NCBI RefSeq assembly: GCF_009604385.1
Contig: NZ_WEGJ01000016.1
Span: 59,991 to 123,990, forward strand
Source of the DNA: Streptomyces smaragdinus
Lineage (GTDB): Bacteria; Actinomycetota; Actinomycetes; Streptomycetales; Streptomycetaceae
Length of the DNA stretch: 64,000 nt
Direction of reading: 5' to 3'
The notes beneath the pieces were generated by a model, which saw nothing but the letters and a program-made list of their open reading frames with translations, did no database searches and was not told the origin of the DNA. Shown here in pieces: positions 1-7,938 of the stretch (position 1 is its first letter; every line of letters begins with the position of its first letter). The position numbers were made by a program, and so were the translations under genes.

Positions 1-390
1 CGGCACGGTGACGAGGTCGCAGGGCTCGGCCGGAGCGCGGCCGAGCTGTGGTCCGCTGGTGTCCACACCGGTGTCCAGCAAGGGAAACCCCTCCTCACGC
101 GGGAAGCCGCGTTACGTGTCCGCGGCCGGTCCGCGGGGTCGTCCAGAGCGTTGTCCGCAGTGTTCAACGCGGCAGGACGTCATCGGCTACGCCGGCGGAA
201 GGCCGTAAAGGATGGCACTTCATGGCGGATCGCGGTGGGGATATCCGGTTTGTCGGCAAACTCCGCCGTTACGGGGGTTCCCGGGCACTACCGTCGTGCC
301 CGCCGGTACTCACGGCGGCGCCGGTTCCGCTTCGGGTCCGGTGCCGCACCCGCCGTACCGTACGCAGACCCGGAGATGAGGGATGCCGAC
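1..390. other. Non-coding stretch at the left edge
   Basis: I see no gene I can support here. Open frames run through it only because the DNA is GC-rich. The part just before the regulator at 391 presumably carries its promoter; a GAGGGA ribosome-binding site lies at 378-383. The rest may be upstream sequence of a gene outside the window. Confidence 0.4.
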
Positions 391-1788
391 GTGAGCCGCG
401 ACCCGTCGTTTCCCGTGCCCAACCGCCCTGTGCCCAATACCGTGTTCCGCGCGCTGCGCGGCGCCCGCTCGCCCGGGGAGTTCGCCGCCGCCGTGCGGCG
501 GGCCGGGCGGGAGATCGGCGAGCGGGTCTCGTGCGACGCCCGGTACGTGGGCCGGGTGGAGGCCGGGGAGATCCGGTGTCCCAACTACGCGTACGAACGG
601 GTGTTCCTACACATGTTCCCGGGGTACACACTCACCGACCTCGGTTTCGCCCCCCGCGAGACCGTACGCGGACGGCGGGCGCACGCGCTGCCGTACGCGC
701 CCCCGCACAAAGCGGTGCGCCGGCCCGTCCCGGACCCCGCCGGCACGGGCACTACCCCGGATCCCAGCGTCGACGAGGAGAGCGACGTGCTGCGTCGCGC
801 GTTCATGACCGGCGGCTCGGCCGCCCTGGCCGGGCTCGCGCTCGGCACCACCGCGGACCCCGCCGCCGCGAGCCCCACGGCCGCGAGCCCCGGGTTCCGG
901 CCCGGGACCGACGAGGCGGAGGCGGTGGAGGAGGCCGTCCGCCATATCCGCCTGCTCGACGACCGGCACGGCGCCGACGCCCTGTACGAGGGCGCCGGCC
1001 GGACCCTGCGCGCCGCGTACGAGCTGGTCGACGCGGGCGCCCGCCGCCAGTCGGTGACGGACCGCCTGCACGCCGGCGCCGGTGAGCTGGCGATCTCCGT
1101 CGGCTGGCTGGCCCACGACTCACGCCGCTACACCGACGCCCGCTCCCACTACGCGGAGGCGCTGGCCACCGCCCGGGTCGCGGGCGATCCGGCGCTGGAG
1201 GCGCACGCCTTCTGCAACATGGCGTTCCTGGCCCGCGACGCCGGCCGTCCGCACGAGGCGGTACGGGCGGCGCAGGCCGCGCAGGCGGCGGCACGCCGGC
1301 TGGGGTCGGCCCGGCTGCGGTCGCTGCTGGCGCTGCGCGAGGCGGGCGGCTGGGCGGGGCTCGGCGACCGCCGGGCGTGCGGGGAGGCGCTGGGGCGGGC
1401 GGCGGATCTGTTCGCGCTGGGGACGGCGGACGCGGATCCGGCGTGGATGTCGTTCTACGGCGAGGCGGAGCTGGCGGGGCTGGAGGCCCAGTGCTGGTCG
1501 GCCCTCGGCGACCACGAGCGGGCGGCCGACCGGGCGCGGCGGGCGGTGGCGCTGCTGGACCCGCACTTCACGCGCAACATCGCGCTGTTCACCGCGCAGC
1601 TCGCCGACGACCTCGCGGCGTCCGGGAAGCTCGACGAGGCCGCGGCGGCGGGCGGCCGGGCGGTGCGGCTGCTGGGGGGCGTGAAGTCGACGCGGATCCG
1701 CCGGATGCTGGACGCCACCGCCGACCGGCTGCGGGCGCACGGCTCCCCGGTCGACGCGTTCCTCGGCGGGGAGCCGCGGCCGGCGTAG
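391..1788 (+). CDS. TPR-containing regulator-like protein (NsdA-type)
   Basis: This 465-residue protein has an N-terminal helical DNA-binding-like segment (about residues 15-80, containing 'ARYVGRVEAGEI'), a hydrophobic 'RRAFMTGGSAALAGLAL' segment near residues 130-150, and a C-terminal half of alpha-helical repeats rich in 'A..A...G....A' typical of tetratricopeptides. This layout is common in Streptomyces developmental regulators such as NsdA and the SCO4114 type, which influence sporulation and antibiotic onset. The twin-Arg-like segment sits inside the protein, so I do not read it as a true export signal. GTG at 391 is chosen because GAGGGA lies 7 nt upstream; an in-frame ATG at 376 has its GGAG directly adjacent. 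Assignment to NsdA rests on architecture, not on a search. Confidence 0.65.
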   Translation: MSRDPSFPVPNRPVPNTVFRALRGARSPGEFAAAVRRAGREIGERVSCDARYVGRVEAGEIRCPNYAYERVFLHMFPGYTLTDLGFAPRETVRGRRAHALPYAPPHKAVRRPVPDPAGTGTTPDPSVDEESDVLRRAFMTGGSAALAGLALGTTADPAAASPTAASPGFRPGTDEAEAVEEAVRHIRLLDDRHGADALYEGAGRTLRAAYELVDAGARRQSVTDRLHAGAGELAISVGWLAHDSRRYTDARSHYAEALATARVAGDPALEAHAFCNMAFLARDAGRPHEAVRAAQAAQAAARRLGSARLRSLLALREAGGWAGLGDRRACGEALGRAADLFALGTADADPAWMSFYGEAELAGLEAQCWSALGDHERAADRARRAVALLDPHFTRNIALFTAQLADDLAASGKLDEAAAAGGRAVRLLGGVKSTRIRRMLDATADRLRAHGSPVDAFLGGEPRPA

Positions 1789-1818
1789 GGGGTGTCCCGT
1801 GACGAACACCCCGGCCTG

Positions 1819-3159
1819 TTACGCGGGCCGCACGTTGTGGTTGAGCGCGAACAGGTTCTCCGGGTCGAACTCCCGCTTCACCGCCGCCAGCCGGCGCCGG
1901 GTCTCCGCCGGGTAGACCGCCGCGACGTCCTCCTCGGCGGCCGACGTCAGGAAGTTGGCGTACGCCCCCGAGGTGTACGGGGCCAGCCTGCCCCAAAGCG
2001 CGTCCACCGCCGGGCGGCCGGCCTCCAGGGCGGGGGCCGGGCCGATGGACGTCGTCATGACCATCAGCTCCGCCGTGCGGTGGGCGTACGCGGTGGCGTC
2101 GGCGGGCACGCGGGCGACGGCGGCGCCGACGCTGCGGATGCCGATCACCGGCGACCCCTCGGCCGCCCCGGCCGCCGCCAGCACGTCCAGGGCGCCGGAC
2201 ACGGACGCCGCGTCCACGAACGCGCTGCGGGCGGCCAGCCGGATGCCGGGCGGCGGGGTCGCGCCGTCCTCGAGGGTGTCGCCGTACGGCTTGAGCGCCA
2301 CGGTGTCGTCCAGCACCGTCCCGAGCCGGCGGAGGGGGTCGATCGCGCGGGCAGCCGCCGCCGGGTCGTCGCCGTCGTACGCCACGAGGACCTCGACGGG
2401 GGCGTTGGGGCCGCCGAGGAACGGGTTGGCGAACGTCACCGTGGACGTCAACTCCTCGGGGGCGGTACGCAGATACGCCGCCCAGCCCCGGAGCACGGCG
2501 GGCAGTTCCGCCGCCGGGAAGCTGACCTTGCCGTGGAAGACGTCGGTCGTCCGGTGGGCGGCGAACTCGAACGCGGTGACCACGCCCAGGTTGCCGCCGC
2601 CCCCGCGCAGCGCCCAGAACAGCTCCGGGTTCTCCGCCGCGCTCGCCCGTACCAGCTCACCGCGCGCGTCGACCAGCTCCGCGCCGACCAGGGCGTCCAG
2701 CGCCAGCCCGTACTTCCTGACCTTCCAGCCGATCCCGCCGCCCAGCGTCAGCCCCCCGACACCGACGCCGCGGGTGTCCCCCGAGGAGATCGCCAGCCCG
2801 TACGGGGCCAGCACGGCGGCGACCTGCCCCCAGGTGGCGCCGCCCCCGATCCGTACCAGGCCCCGCGCCTCGTCGGTGACCTCCACGGCGGCGAGCAGGG
2901 AGAGGTCCACGACGATGCCGCCGTCGTTGGTGCCGAAGCCGGAGAAGGCGTGGCCGCCGCCGCGCACGGACAGGGCGAGCCCCGACCCGGCGGCGAACCG
3001 CACGGCCGCCCGCACGTCCGCGGCCGTCTTGGGCCGCAGCACGTACGCCGGGGTGCCGGCCGCCAGGACCGTACGGCCGGCCGACTCGTACGCGGCGGAG
3101 CCCGGTTCGATGATGTCGCCGCCGAAACCGGCGCGCAGGGTGTCGAGCGTGGAACTCAT
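1819..3159 (-). CDS. FAD-binding oxidoreductase, berberine-bridge-enzyme type
   Basis: The 446-residue protein has an N-terminal FAD-binding PCMH fold and a C-terminal BBE segment ending in 'FDPENLFALNHNVRP'. The 'RGGGHAFSG' motif supplies the His used for 8-alpha covalent FAD attachment. The second attachment Cys found in bicovalent family members is not present before 'GVGGLTLGGGIGW', so a single covalent bond is expected. No signal peptide is visible. Such enzymes oxidise alcohols, sugars or secondary metabolites; the substrate cannot be told here. The gene is divergent from an ECF41 sigma factor and has an ECF41-type promoter upstream (3200-3226). ECF41 factors typically sit beside, and activate, an oxidoreductase, decarboxylase or epimerase gene. 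An AAGGA site precedes the ATG. Confidence 0.85.
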   Translation of the reverse strand: MSSTLDTLRAGFGGDIIEPGSAAYESAGRTVLAAGTPAYVLRPKTAADVRAAVRFAAGSGLALSVRGGGHAFSGFGTNDGGIVVDLSLLAAVEVTDEARGLVRIGGGATWGQVAAVLAPYGLAISSGDTRGVGVGGLTLGGGIGWKVRKYGLALDALVGAELVDARGELVRASAAENPELFWALRGGGGNLGVVTAFEFAAHRTTDVFHGKVSFPAAELPAVLRGWAAYLRTAPEELTSTVTFANPFLGGPNAPVEVLVAYDGDDPAAAARAIDPLRRLGTVLDDTVALKPYGDTLEDGATPPPGIRLAARSAFVDAASVSGALDVLAAAGAAEGSPVIGIRSVGAAVARVPADATAYAHRTAELMVMTTSIGPAPALEAGRPAVDALWGRLAPYTSGAYANFLTSAAEEDVAAVYPAETRRRLAAVKREFDPENLFALNHNVRPA

Positions 3160-3199
3160 GGTGGTCCAATCCTTGAAACTCTGTCGGAACTGGACACGG

Positions 3200-3226
3200 G
3201 ACGCCGCCCGTCCGCCCCGCGTGACA
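3200..3226 (-). promoter_or_regulatory. Predicted ECF41 promoter of the FAD oxidoreductase
   Basis: On the minus strand TGTCACG (3226-3220) is followed by a 16-nt spacer and CGTC (3203-3200). This matches the reported ECF41 promoter (TGTCACA, about 16 nt, CGTC) with one mismatch. It lies about 40 nt upstream of the start codon, leaving a short leader that includes the AAGGA site. Confidence 0.7.
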
Positions 3227-3262
3227 GCCGTCCCCGCGTGACGTACGCCACAGCCCGCGCGA

Positions 3263-3289
3263 TGTCACACTCCGCCGGGCAGGGGCGTC
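3263..3289 (+). promoter_or_regulatory. Predicted ECF41 autoregulatory promoter of sigJ
   Basis: TGTCACA (3263-3269), a 16-nt spacer and CGTC (3286-3289) exactly match the ECF41 consensus as I know it. It points to the sigma factor gene, whose start is 40 nt downstream, so the sigma factor probably activates its own gene. The two opposing -35 elements are 36 bp apart. Confidence 0.75.
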
Positions 3290-3328
3290 TCGTGGGGAGA
3301 CCTGTCGACCGTCCAGGGGGAAGCACCG

Positions 3329-4210
3329 ATGCCCGACCAGGCCACCGAAGCGTTCGTCGCCCACCGCAGCCTGCTCTTCACCGTCGCGTACGAGATGCTC
3401 GGCTCGGCCGCCGACGCGGAGGACGTCCTCCAGGAGACCTGGCTGCGCTGGTCGGGCGTCGACCTGTCGGCCGTCCGCAACGAGCGCGCCTATCTGGTGC
3501 GGATCACCACCCGCCAGGCCCTCACCCGGCTGCGCACCCTCGCCCGCCGCAAGGAGTCCTACGTCGGCCCCTGGCTGCCCGAGCCGCTGCTGACGACGCC
3601 CGACGTGGCGGAGGACGTGGAGCTGGCGGACAGCGTCTCGACGGCGATGCTGCTGGTCCTCGAGACACTCGGCCCCACCGAGCGGGCCGTGTTCGTGCTG
3701 CGCGAGGTGTTCGCCCTGCCGTACGACGAGATCGCGCAGGCCGTCGGCAAGGCCCCGGCGACCGTCCGCCAGATCGCCCACCGGGCACGCGACCACGTCG
3801 CCGCGCGCCGGCCGCGCGAGGTCATCACCCCCGCCGAGGCGGAGGGCGCCCTCGCGGCGTTCCAGCGGGCGGTGGAGACGGGCGATCTGCAGGGGCTGCT
3901 CGACCGGCTGGCGCCGGACGTGGTGCTGCTGGGCGACGGCGGCGGCGAGGTGGCGGCCTCGCGCGAGCCGGTGCTGGGAGCGGCTCGGGTGGCGGAGCTG
4001 CTGGCCACCGTCGTGCCCAGGCTCGGCGCCACCCGGTCCGTGGAGCGCACGCAGGTCAACGGCTCTCCCGCGCTGGCCCTCCGGTTCGGCGGGACGGTCG
4101 ACGCGGTGGTGACGGTACGGCTCGACGGCGGGCTGATCACCGGGCTGTACTTCGTGCGCAACCCCGCGAAGCTGTCGCGCGTGGAGAAGGCCACCGCGAT
4201 GACCCGCTGA
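3329..4210 (+). CDS. sigJ: ECF41-family RNA polymerase sigma factor (SigJ-like)
   Basis: The 293-residue protein has sigma-2 (residues 1-75) and sigma-4 (about 110-165) domains, then a SnoaL/NTF2-like C-terminal domain in place of an anti-sigma partner. The ECF41 signatures are all visible: 'WLPEPL' in the linker, 'GDGGGEV' in the SnoaL domain and 'NPAKL' near the C-terminus. In this family the C-terminal extension tunes activity of the sigma factor in cis. GGGGGAAG precedes the ATG. A perfect ECF41 promoter lies upstream and a second faces the neighbouring FAD oxidoreductase, so these two genes form a classic ECF41 module. A third matching promoter is found before the AhpD-like gene at 39.9-40.3 kb. 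The inducing signal is unknown. Confidence 0.9.
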   Translation: MPDQATEAFVAHRSLLFTVAYEMLGSAADAEDVLQETWLRWSGVDLSAVRNERAYLVRITTRQALTRLRTLARRKESYVGPWLPEPLLTTPDVAEDVELADSVSTAMLLVLETLGPTERAVFVLREVFALPYDEIAQAVGKAPATVRQIAHRARDHVAARRPREVITPAEAEGALAAFQRAVETGDLQGLLDRLAPDVVLLGDGGGEVAASREPVLGAARVAELLATVVPRLGATRSVERTQVNGSPALALRFGGTVDAVVTVRLDGGLITGLYFVRNPAKLSRVEKATAMTR

Positions 4211-4218
4211 CACTCCCT

Positions 4219-4255
4219 TGTGCGGAACCGCACATTCGGGCAACCATTCCCGAAT
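4219..4255. terminator. Two adjacent hairpins after the sigma factor gene
   Basis: TGTGCGG-AA-CCGCACA (4219-4234) abuts ATTCGGG...CCCGAAT (4234-4255). The hairpins start 8 nt after the sigma factor stop and lack a T-run. They may end transcription, or act as operators for the PAP2 gene downstream. Confidence 0.4.
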
Positions 4256-4368
4256 TCACGGCGTCTACCTGCCCGCGAACCGCTCGCTGGATGCGACCCG
4301 GCTCGTCTACACCGTACGGTGGACGCTGCGCCCGAACAGGGGAGGCGCACGGAAGGGGAAGGCGGACG

Positions 4369-5295
4369 ATGGCCGTGCAGCGACGACAGCGATGGTGGGC
4401 GGAACTCCTGCTCATCGTCATCGTCTACAGCGCCTACTCCGCCGGCCGGCTCCTCGCCAGGGGCGCCGAGACCCAGGCCGTCGACAACGGCCTCGCCCTG
4501 CTGGACGCCGAGAAGTTCCTGCACATCAACGCCGAGCATCCGCTGAACCGGCTGTTCACCGACTACGCGGCGATCGGCGTCCCCGCCGACTTCATGTACG
4601 CCACCCTGCACTACATCGTCACCCCCGCCGTCCTGCTGTGGGTGTGGCTGCGCCACCGCGACCACTTCCGCCGGCTGCGCACCTGGCTGCTGGGCTCCAC
4701 CATGGTCGGCCTGATCGGCTTCGTACTGCTGCCGACCTGCCCGCCGCGGCTGCTGGACGCCTCGTACGGCTTCGTCGACACCATGGCGCAGTACTCCTCG
4801 TACGGCTGGTGGGGCGGCGAGGCCAGCGCGCCGCGCGGGCTGGGCGGGTTCACCAACCAGTACGCGGCGATGCCGAGCCTGCACGTCGGCTGGGCGCTGT
4901 GGTGCGGCGTCGTGCTGTGGCGGCTGGCGCGTACGCCGCAGGTCAAGGCACTCGCCGTGGCCTATCCGACGGTGATCACGCTCGTCGTGATGGGCACCGC
5001 GAACCACTATCTGCTCGACGCCGTCGCCGGGGTGGCCGTGATGGGCGTCGGCCTGCTGATCGCCGCGCCGCTGATGCGGCTCAGCGAGCTCACCCTCGGC
5101 CGGCTGCGGCGCGCGCCCGCCGGGGCCGGTGAGGCGGGTGACGCCCCCGATGTCAGTGCCGGGTGGGAGACTGCCGCGCGTGGACCGCACATCCCCCGAC
5201 AGCGCGACACCGTCCCTTCCGCGGACAGCGACGCCGAGCCCGGCAGACCCGGGCCGGCGGCCTCCGCGGCCGAGGACCGGCACGCCGCCCTCTGA
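4369..5295 (+). CDS. PAP2-superfamily membrane protein (inositol phosphoceramide synthase-like)
   Basis: This 308-residue integral membrane protein has about five to six hydrophobic segments between residues 10 and 225. It carries the PAP2_3-type motifs 'MPSLHV' and 'ANHYLLDAVAG', whose His and Asp residues form the phosphotransfer site in lipid phosphatases and inositol phosphorylceramide synthases. It probably acts on a phospholipid or polyprenyl phosphate at the membrane. The C-terminal 70 residues are hydrophilic and Pro/Ala-rich. A purine-rich GGAAGGGGAAGG precedes the ATG. Its 3' end overlaps the presumed start of the nuclease gene by about 116 bp, an unusually long overlap that may instead mean the nuclease starts further downstream. 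Substrate is unknown. Confidence 0.8.
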   Translation: MAVQRRQRWWAELLLIVIVYSAYSAGRLLARGAETQAVDNGLALLDAEKFLHINAEHPLNRLFTDYAAIGVPADFMYATLHYIVTPAVLLWVWLRHRDHFRRLRTWLLGSTMVGLIGFVLLPTCPPRLLDASYGFVDTMAQYSSYGWWGGEASAPRGLGGFTNQYAAMPSLHVGWALWCGVVLWRLARTPQVKALAVAYPTVITLVVMGTANHYLLDAVAGVAVMGVGLLIAAPLMRLSELTLGRLRRAPAGAGEAGDAPDVSAGWETAARGPHIPRQRDTVPSADSDAEPGRPGPAASAAEDRHAAL

Positions 5296-6421
5296 GCCTC
5301 TGACCTCCGGGTCTGCGCCCTCTGCGCCCGCGCCTGCGGCTGACGGGCCTGCCCCCGCCGGGCTGCGCGCCCGGCTGACCGCCCTGCGCGGGGAGGGGGT
5401 GCCGCCCCGGGCGCTGGACGCGCGGGCGCTCGCCGCGCTCGCCGCCAACCCCGGCTGCCGCAGACGGGCGCTGCTGGACGGCGCCGGGGTGGACAAGGCG
5501 CGGCTCGCGGAGGCGCTGGGCAGCCCCTCGGCGTTCGGCCAGTCGCAGTTCGCCTTCGCCCGCGGCAACTCCTTCGAGGCCTCCGTCAAGGCCGACGGCG
5601 GCGCGGAGCTGCTGCGGCTGCTGTGCCGGCGCCTGGGCGTCGAGCCGCCCGCCCCCGCCGACGTCACGGTGCCCGACCTGTCGGCGCCCGGCGCCGCGGG
5701 GCGCACGGCCCGTACGGCGCTGGAGCTCAGGGCCGCCGCCGGGCGCGGGACGTGGACGCTGCTGGACCATCCGATGCTGAGCCTGGAGGTCGCGGGCGCC
5801 GCCGTCTATCTGGAGCCGGACGCGGTGGTCGTGGACCCCGAGGGCACGGTGACGGTGATCGAGATCAAGTCGTTCCCCATCCTGGACGGCTCCGCAGACC
5901 CGTCGAAGGTGGGCGCCGCCGCCCGCCAGTCCGCGGTGTACGTGCTGGCGCTGGGTGCGCACCGGGTGCGTGAGCGGGTGCTGCTGGTGTGCCCGAAGGA
6001 CTTCTCCAACATCCCGGCCGCCGATCTGCTCGACGTACGGCCGCAGCTGTCGGTGACACGCCGCCAGCTGGGTCGGCTGACGCGGCTGGAGTCGATCGCC
6101 GCCGCGCTGCCCGCGGACGTGACGTTCGACGTGTCGCTGCCGCCGGTGGAGCTGACGCGGTCGGTGGAGTCGGTGCCCGCCGCGTACGCGCCGGAGTGTC
6201 TGGCGGCGTGCGAGCTGGCGTTCCACTGCCGGGGCCGGGCCCGCGCGGCCGGTGAGGTGATGACGCTCGGCAGGGCGGTACGGGGCGAGCTGGGCCGGCT
6301 GCGGACCGTGGACGCGGTGCTGGACGCCGCCGCCGATCCCGGTCCCGCCGCCGATCCGGCCGCCGCGGCGCTGCGGCGGGCGGCGCGGCTGCGGGCGGAG
6401 GCGCTGGGGGTGACCGTGTGA
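5180..6421 (+). CDS. Cas4/AddB-like Fe-S nuclease, first gene of a nuclease-helicase operon
   Basis: Counting from the GTG at 5180 (413 residues), I see RecB-family nuclease motifs in order: Asp214 in 'EPDAVVVD', Glu228-Ile-Lys230 ('EIKS') and Gln250-x3-Tyr254 ('RQSAVY'). One Cys lies upstream (C93, 'NPGC') and three follow (C340-x3-C344-x5-C350). This is the arrangement that holds an iron-sulfur cluster in Cas4, AddB and Dna2 nucleases. An exonuclease acting on ssDNA ends is the likely activity. The first ~60 residues are Pro/Ser/Thr-rich and overlap the PAP2 gene, so the start is uncertain (GTG at 5129, ATG at 5150 and a later start are possible); the motifs survive any choice. The stop overlaps the next gene as GTGA. 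The assignment comes from reading motifs, not from a profile search. Confidence 0.7.
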   Translation: MDRTSPDSATPSLPRTATPSPADPGRRPPRPRTGTPPSEPLTSGSAPSAPAPAADGPAPAGLRARLTALRGEGVPPRALDARALAALAANPGCRRRALLDGAGVDKARLAEALGSPSAFGQSQFAFARGNSFEASVKADGGAELLRLLCRRLGVEPPAPADVTVPDLSAPGAAGRTARTALELRAAAGRGTWTLLDHPMLSLEVAGAAVYLEPDAVVVDPEGTVTVIEIKSFPILDGSADPSKVGAAARQSAVYVLALGAHRVRERVLLVCPKDFSNIPAADLLDVRPQLSVTRRQLGRLTRLESIAAALPADVTFDVSLPPVELTRSVESVPAAYAPECLAACELAFHCRGRARAAGEVMTLGRAVRGELGRLRTVDAVLDAAADPGPAADPAAAALRRAARLRAEALGVTV

Positions 6422-7938
6422 GCCTGCTGACGACGCTGGCGCGCGCCGAGGCCGTCCGGGCCGGGCGGGCGCAGCCGGTGGCGACCGTACGCCACCGGCA
6501 TCTGTCCGGGCGGCCCCTGGTGCTGGTGCCGCTGACCGCCGCCGGTGAGGCCGCCGCCCCGCTGGGCGCCATGGTCGGTACGGATCGGGACGCGCCGGTG
6601 CTGCTGACCGTGCGCCAGCCACGGGACCGGGATCTGCGGTTCGGGTTCCTGGCACGGCTGGCGGACGTGGTGCTGCCGTACCTGGAGTCGTACGCGGACG
6701 ACGTGGACACGGAGCTGCGCAAGGGCGAGGAGCTGGAGGTCTGCGCCGACGCCCCGCAGATCCTGGTGCCGTCGGTGCCCGGCGTCGACTACGTACGGCT
6801 GCTGGGGCGTTCGATGCGCTTCCGGCGGACCGCGGAGGAGGACCCGGACACGCCGTTCCCGGCGCCGCCGCGGGTGCCGCTGCTGGGGCGGTGGCTGACG
6901 CACTACGCCGAGCGGGCCCGTACGCCCGGGTCGTCGCTGCTGCTGGCGATGACGGAGCTGCTGGGGCGGCACTGGGCGACGGGGCAGAGCCAGCTGGAGG
7001 ACCAGCATCTGGGCGCCCTGCTCGCCTGGATCCGCGGCGGGGACCCGGAGGAGGTGGAGCGCGGCCGGGACGCGTCCGGCCAGCTGCTCACGCCGCCCGC
7101 CGGGCCGGCCACCGACCCGGCGTTCGACAACCGGCTGCTGGCCAAGGCCACCGCCCGCTTCGACGCCGGGATCCCCGGCTCGGGGGACGAGATAGACGCC
7201 CTGCTCGCGTCGCAGCTGCGGCCCACGTGGGACGCGGTGTGGGAGGGCGTCACGCTGCTGCGGGAGCTGGCGCCCGGGACCCGGGTGCCCGACCGCTGGA
7301 CGGGAGACCGCTGGTCGTACACCGGGCACCGGGACCGGCTGCGCGCCGGTGAGCCGCCGCAGCCGAGGCGGGACGACGCGACGACGGCCGCGCGCAAGCT
7401 GGCGTCGCGGGAGCGGGCGCAGGCGGAGCTGGCGGCGGGCGAGGCGCTGGACGACCCGCTGGTGATGGCGTCGCGCCGGCTCGCGGGGGAGGCGTTCGCG
7501 GGGACGGTGACGGGGGTGGAGATGGCGATGTCGGAGGGACGGTCGCCCCGACCCCGGCCGCTGGTCGTGCTGGAGACGGACGACGAGCCGTATCTGGACC
7601 CGGGGGTCAAGGCGCACCGGGTGCTGGCCACCGGGAAGACGCAGACGGCGGAGGTCGTGGAGACCGGCGCCGACGCGGACGGTCCCGGGCCCCGGACGGT
7701 CGTGCTGCGGCTGACCAGCGGGATGGGGCGCGGGAAGACCCCCGAGGAGGGGTCGCTGCCCGAGCCGGGCGACGCCCTGTGCTTCACGCTGTTCGAGCAC
7801 ACCGCCCGCTCCGGGGCCAAGCTCCCCGACCCGGACGACACCCCGTGGACTCACGGCGGCCCGCCGTCCGCCGCCCCCGCCGACGGCCCCCGGCCGGCCG
7901 AGGCCCCCGATCCCGTCACCGCCGAGGACTTCCTGTGA
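6418..7938 (+). CDS. Unrecognised protein between nuclease and helicase
   Basis: I do not recognise a domain in this 506-residue protein. The N-terminal two thirds looks helical. Residues about 360-470 read as alternating beta-strands ('GTVTGVEMAM', 'PLVVLETDD', 'RTVVLRLTSG') and end in 'GDALCFTLFE', which could be a small barrel like those preceding helicase cores in UPF1/Dna2-type proteins. The last 40 residues are Pro/Asp-rich. It is coupled to both neighbours by 4-bp GTGA overlaps, so all three products are probably made in similar amounts and may work as one complex. It could be the DNA- or partner-binding subunit of a split nuclease-helicase. This is inference from position. Confidence 0.6.
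   Translation: MSLLTTLARAEAVRAGRAQPVATVRHRHLSGRPLVLVPLTAAGEAAAPLGAMVGTDRDAPVLLTVRQPRDRDLRFGFLARLADVVLPYLESYADDVDTELRKGEELEVCADAPQILVPSVPGVDYVRLLGRSMRFRRTAEEDPDTPFPAPPRVPLLGRWLTHYAERARTPGSSLLLAMTELLGRHWATGQSQLEDQHLGALLAWIRGGDPEEVERGRDASGQLLTPPAGPATDPAFDNRLLAKATARFDAGIPGSGDEIDALLASQLRPTWDAVWEGVTLLRELAPGTRVPDRWTGDRWSYTGHRDRLRAGEPPQPRRDDATTAARKLASRERAQAELAAGEALDDPLVMASRRLAGEAFAGTVTGVEMAMSEGRSPRPRPLVVLETDDEPYLDPGVKAHRVLATGKTQTAEVVETGADADGPGPRTVVLRLTSGMGRGKTPEEGSLPEPGDALCFTLFEHTARSGAKLPDPDDTPWTHGGPPSAAPADGPRPAEAPDPVTAEDFL

Noticed and set aside
48..1085. Overlapping frame at the left edge
   Set aside because: It becomes Arg/Pro-rich in the same region where the TPR regulator gives a sensible protein.
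5806..7854. Long open frame antisense to the nuclease and middle genes
   Set aside because: The predicted product is Arg/Pro/Gln-rich and matches no family; a GC-bias artefact.
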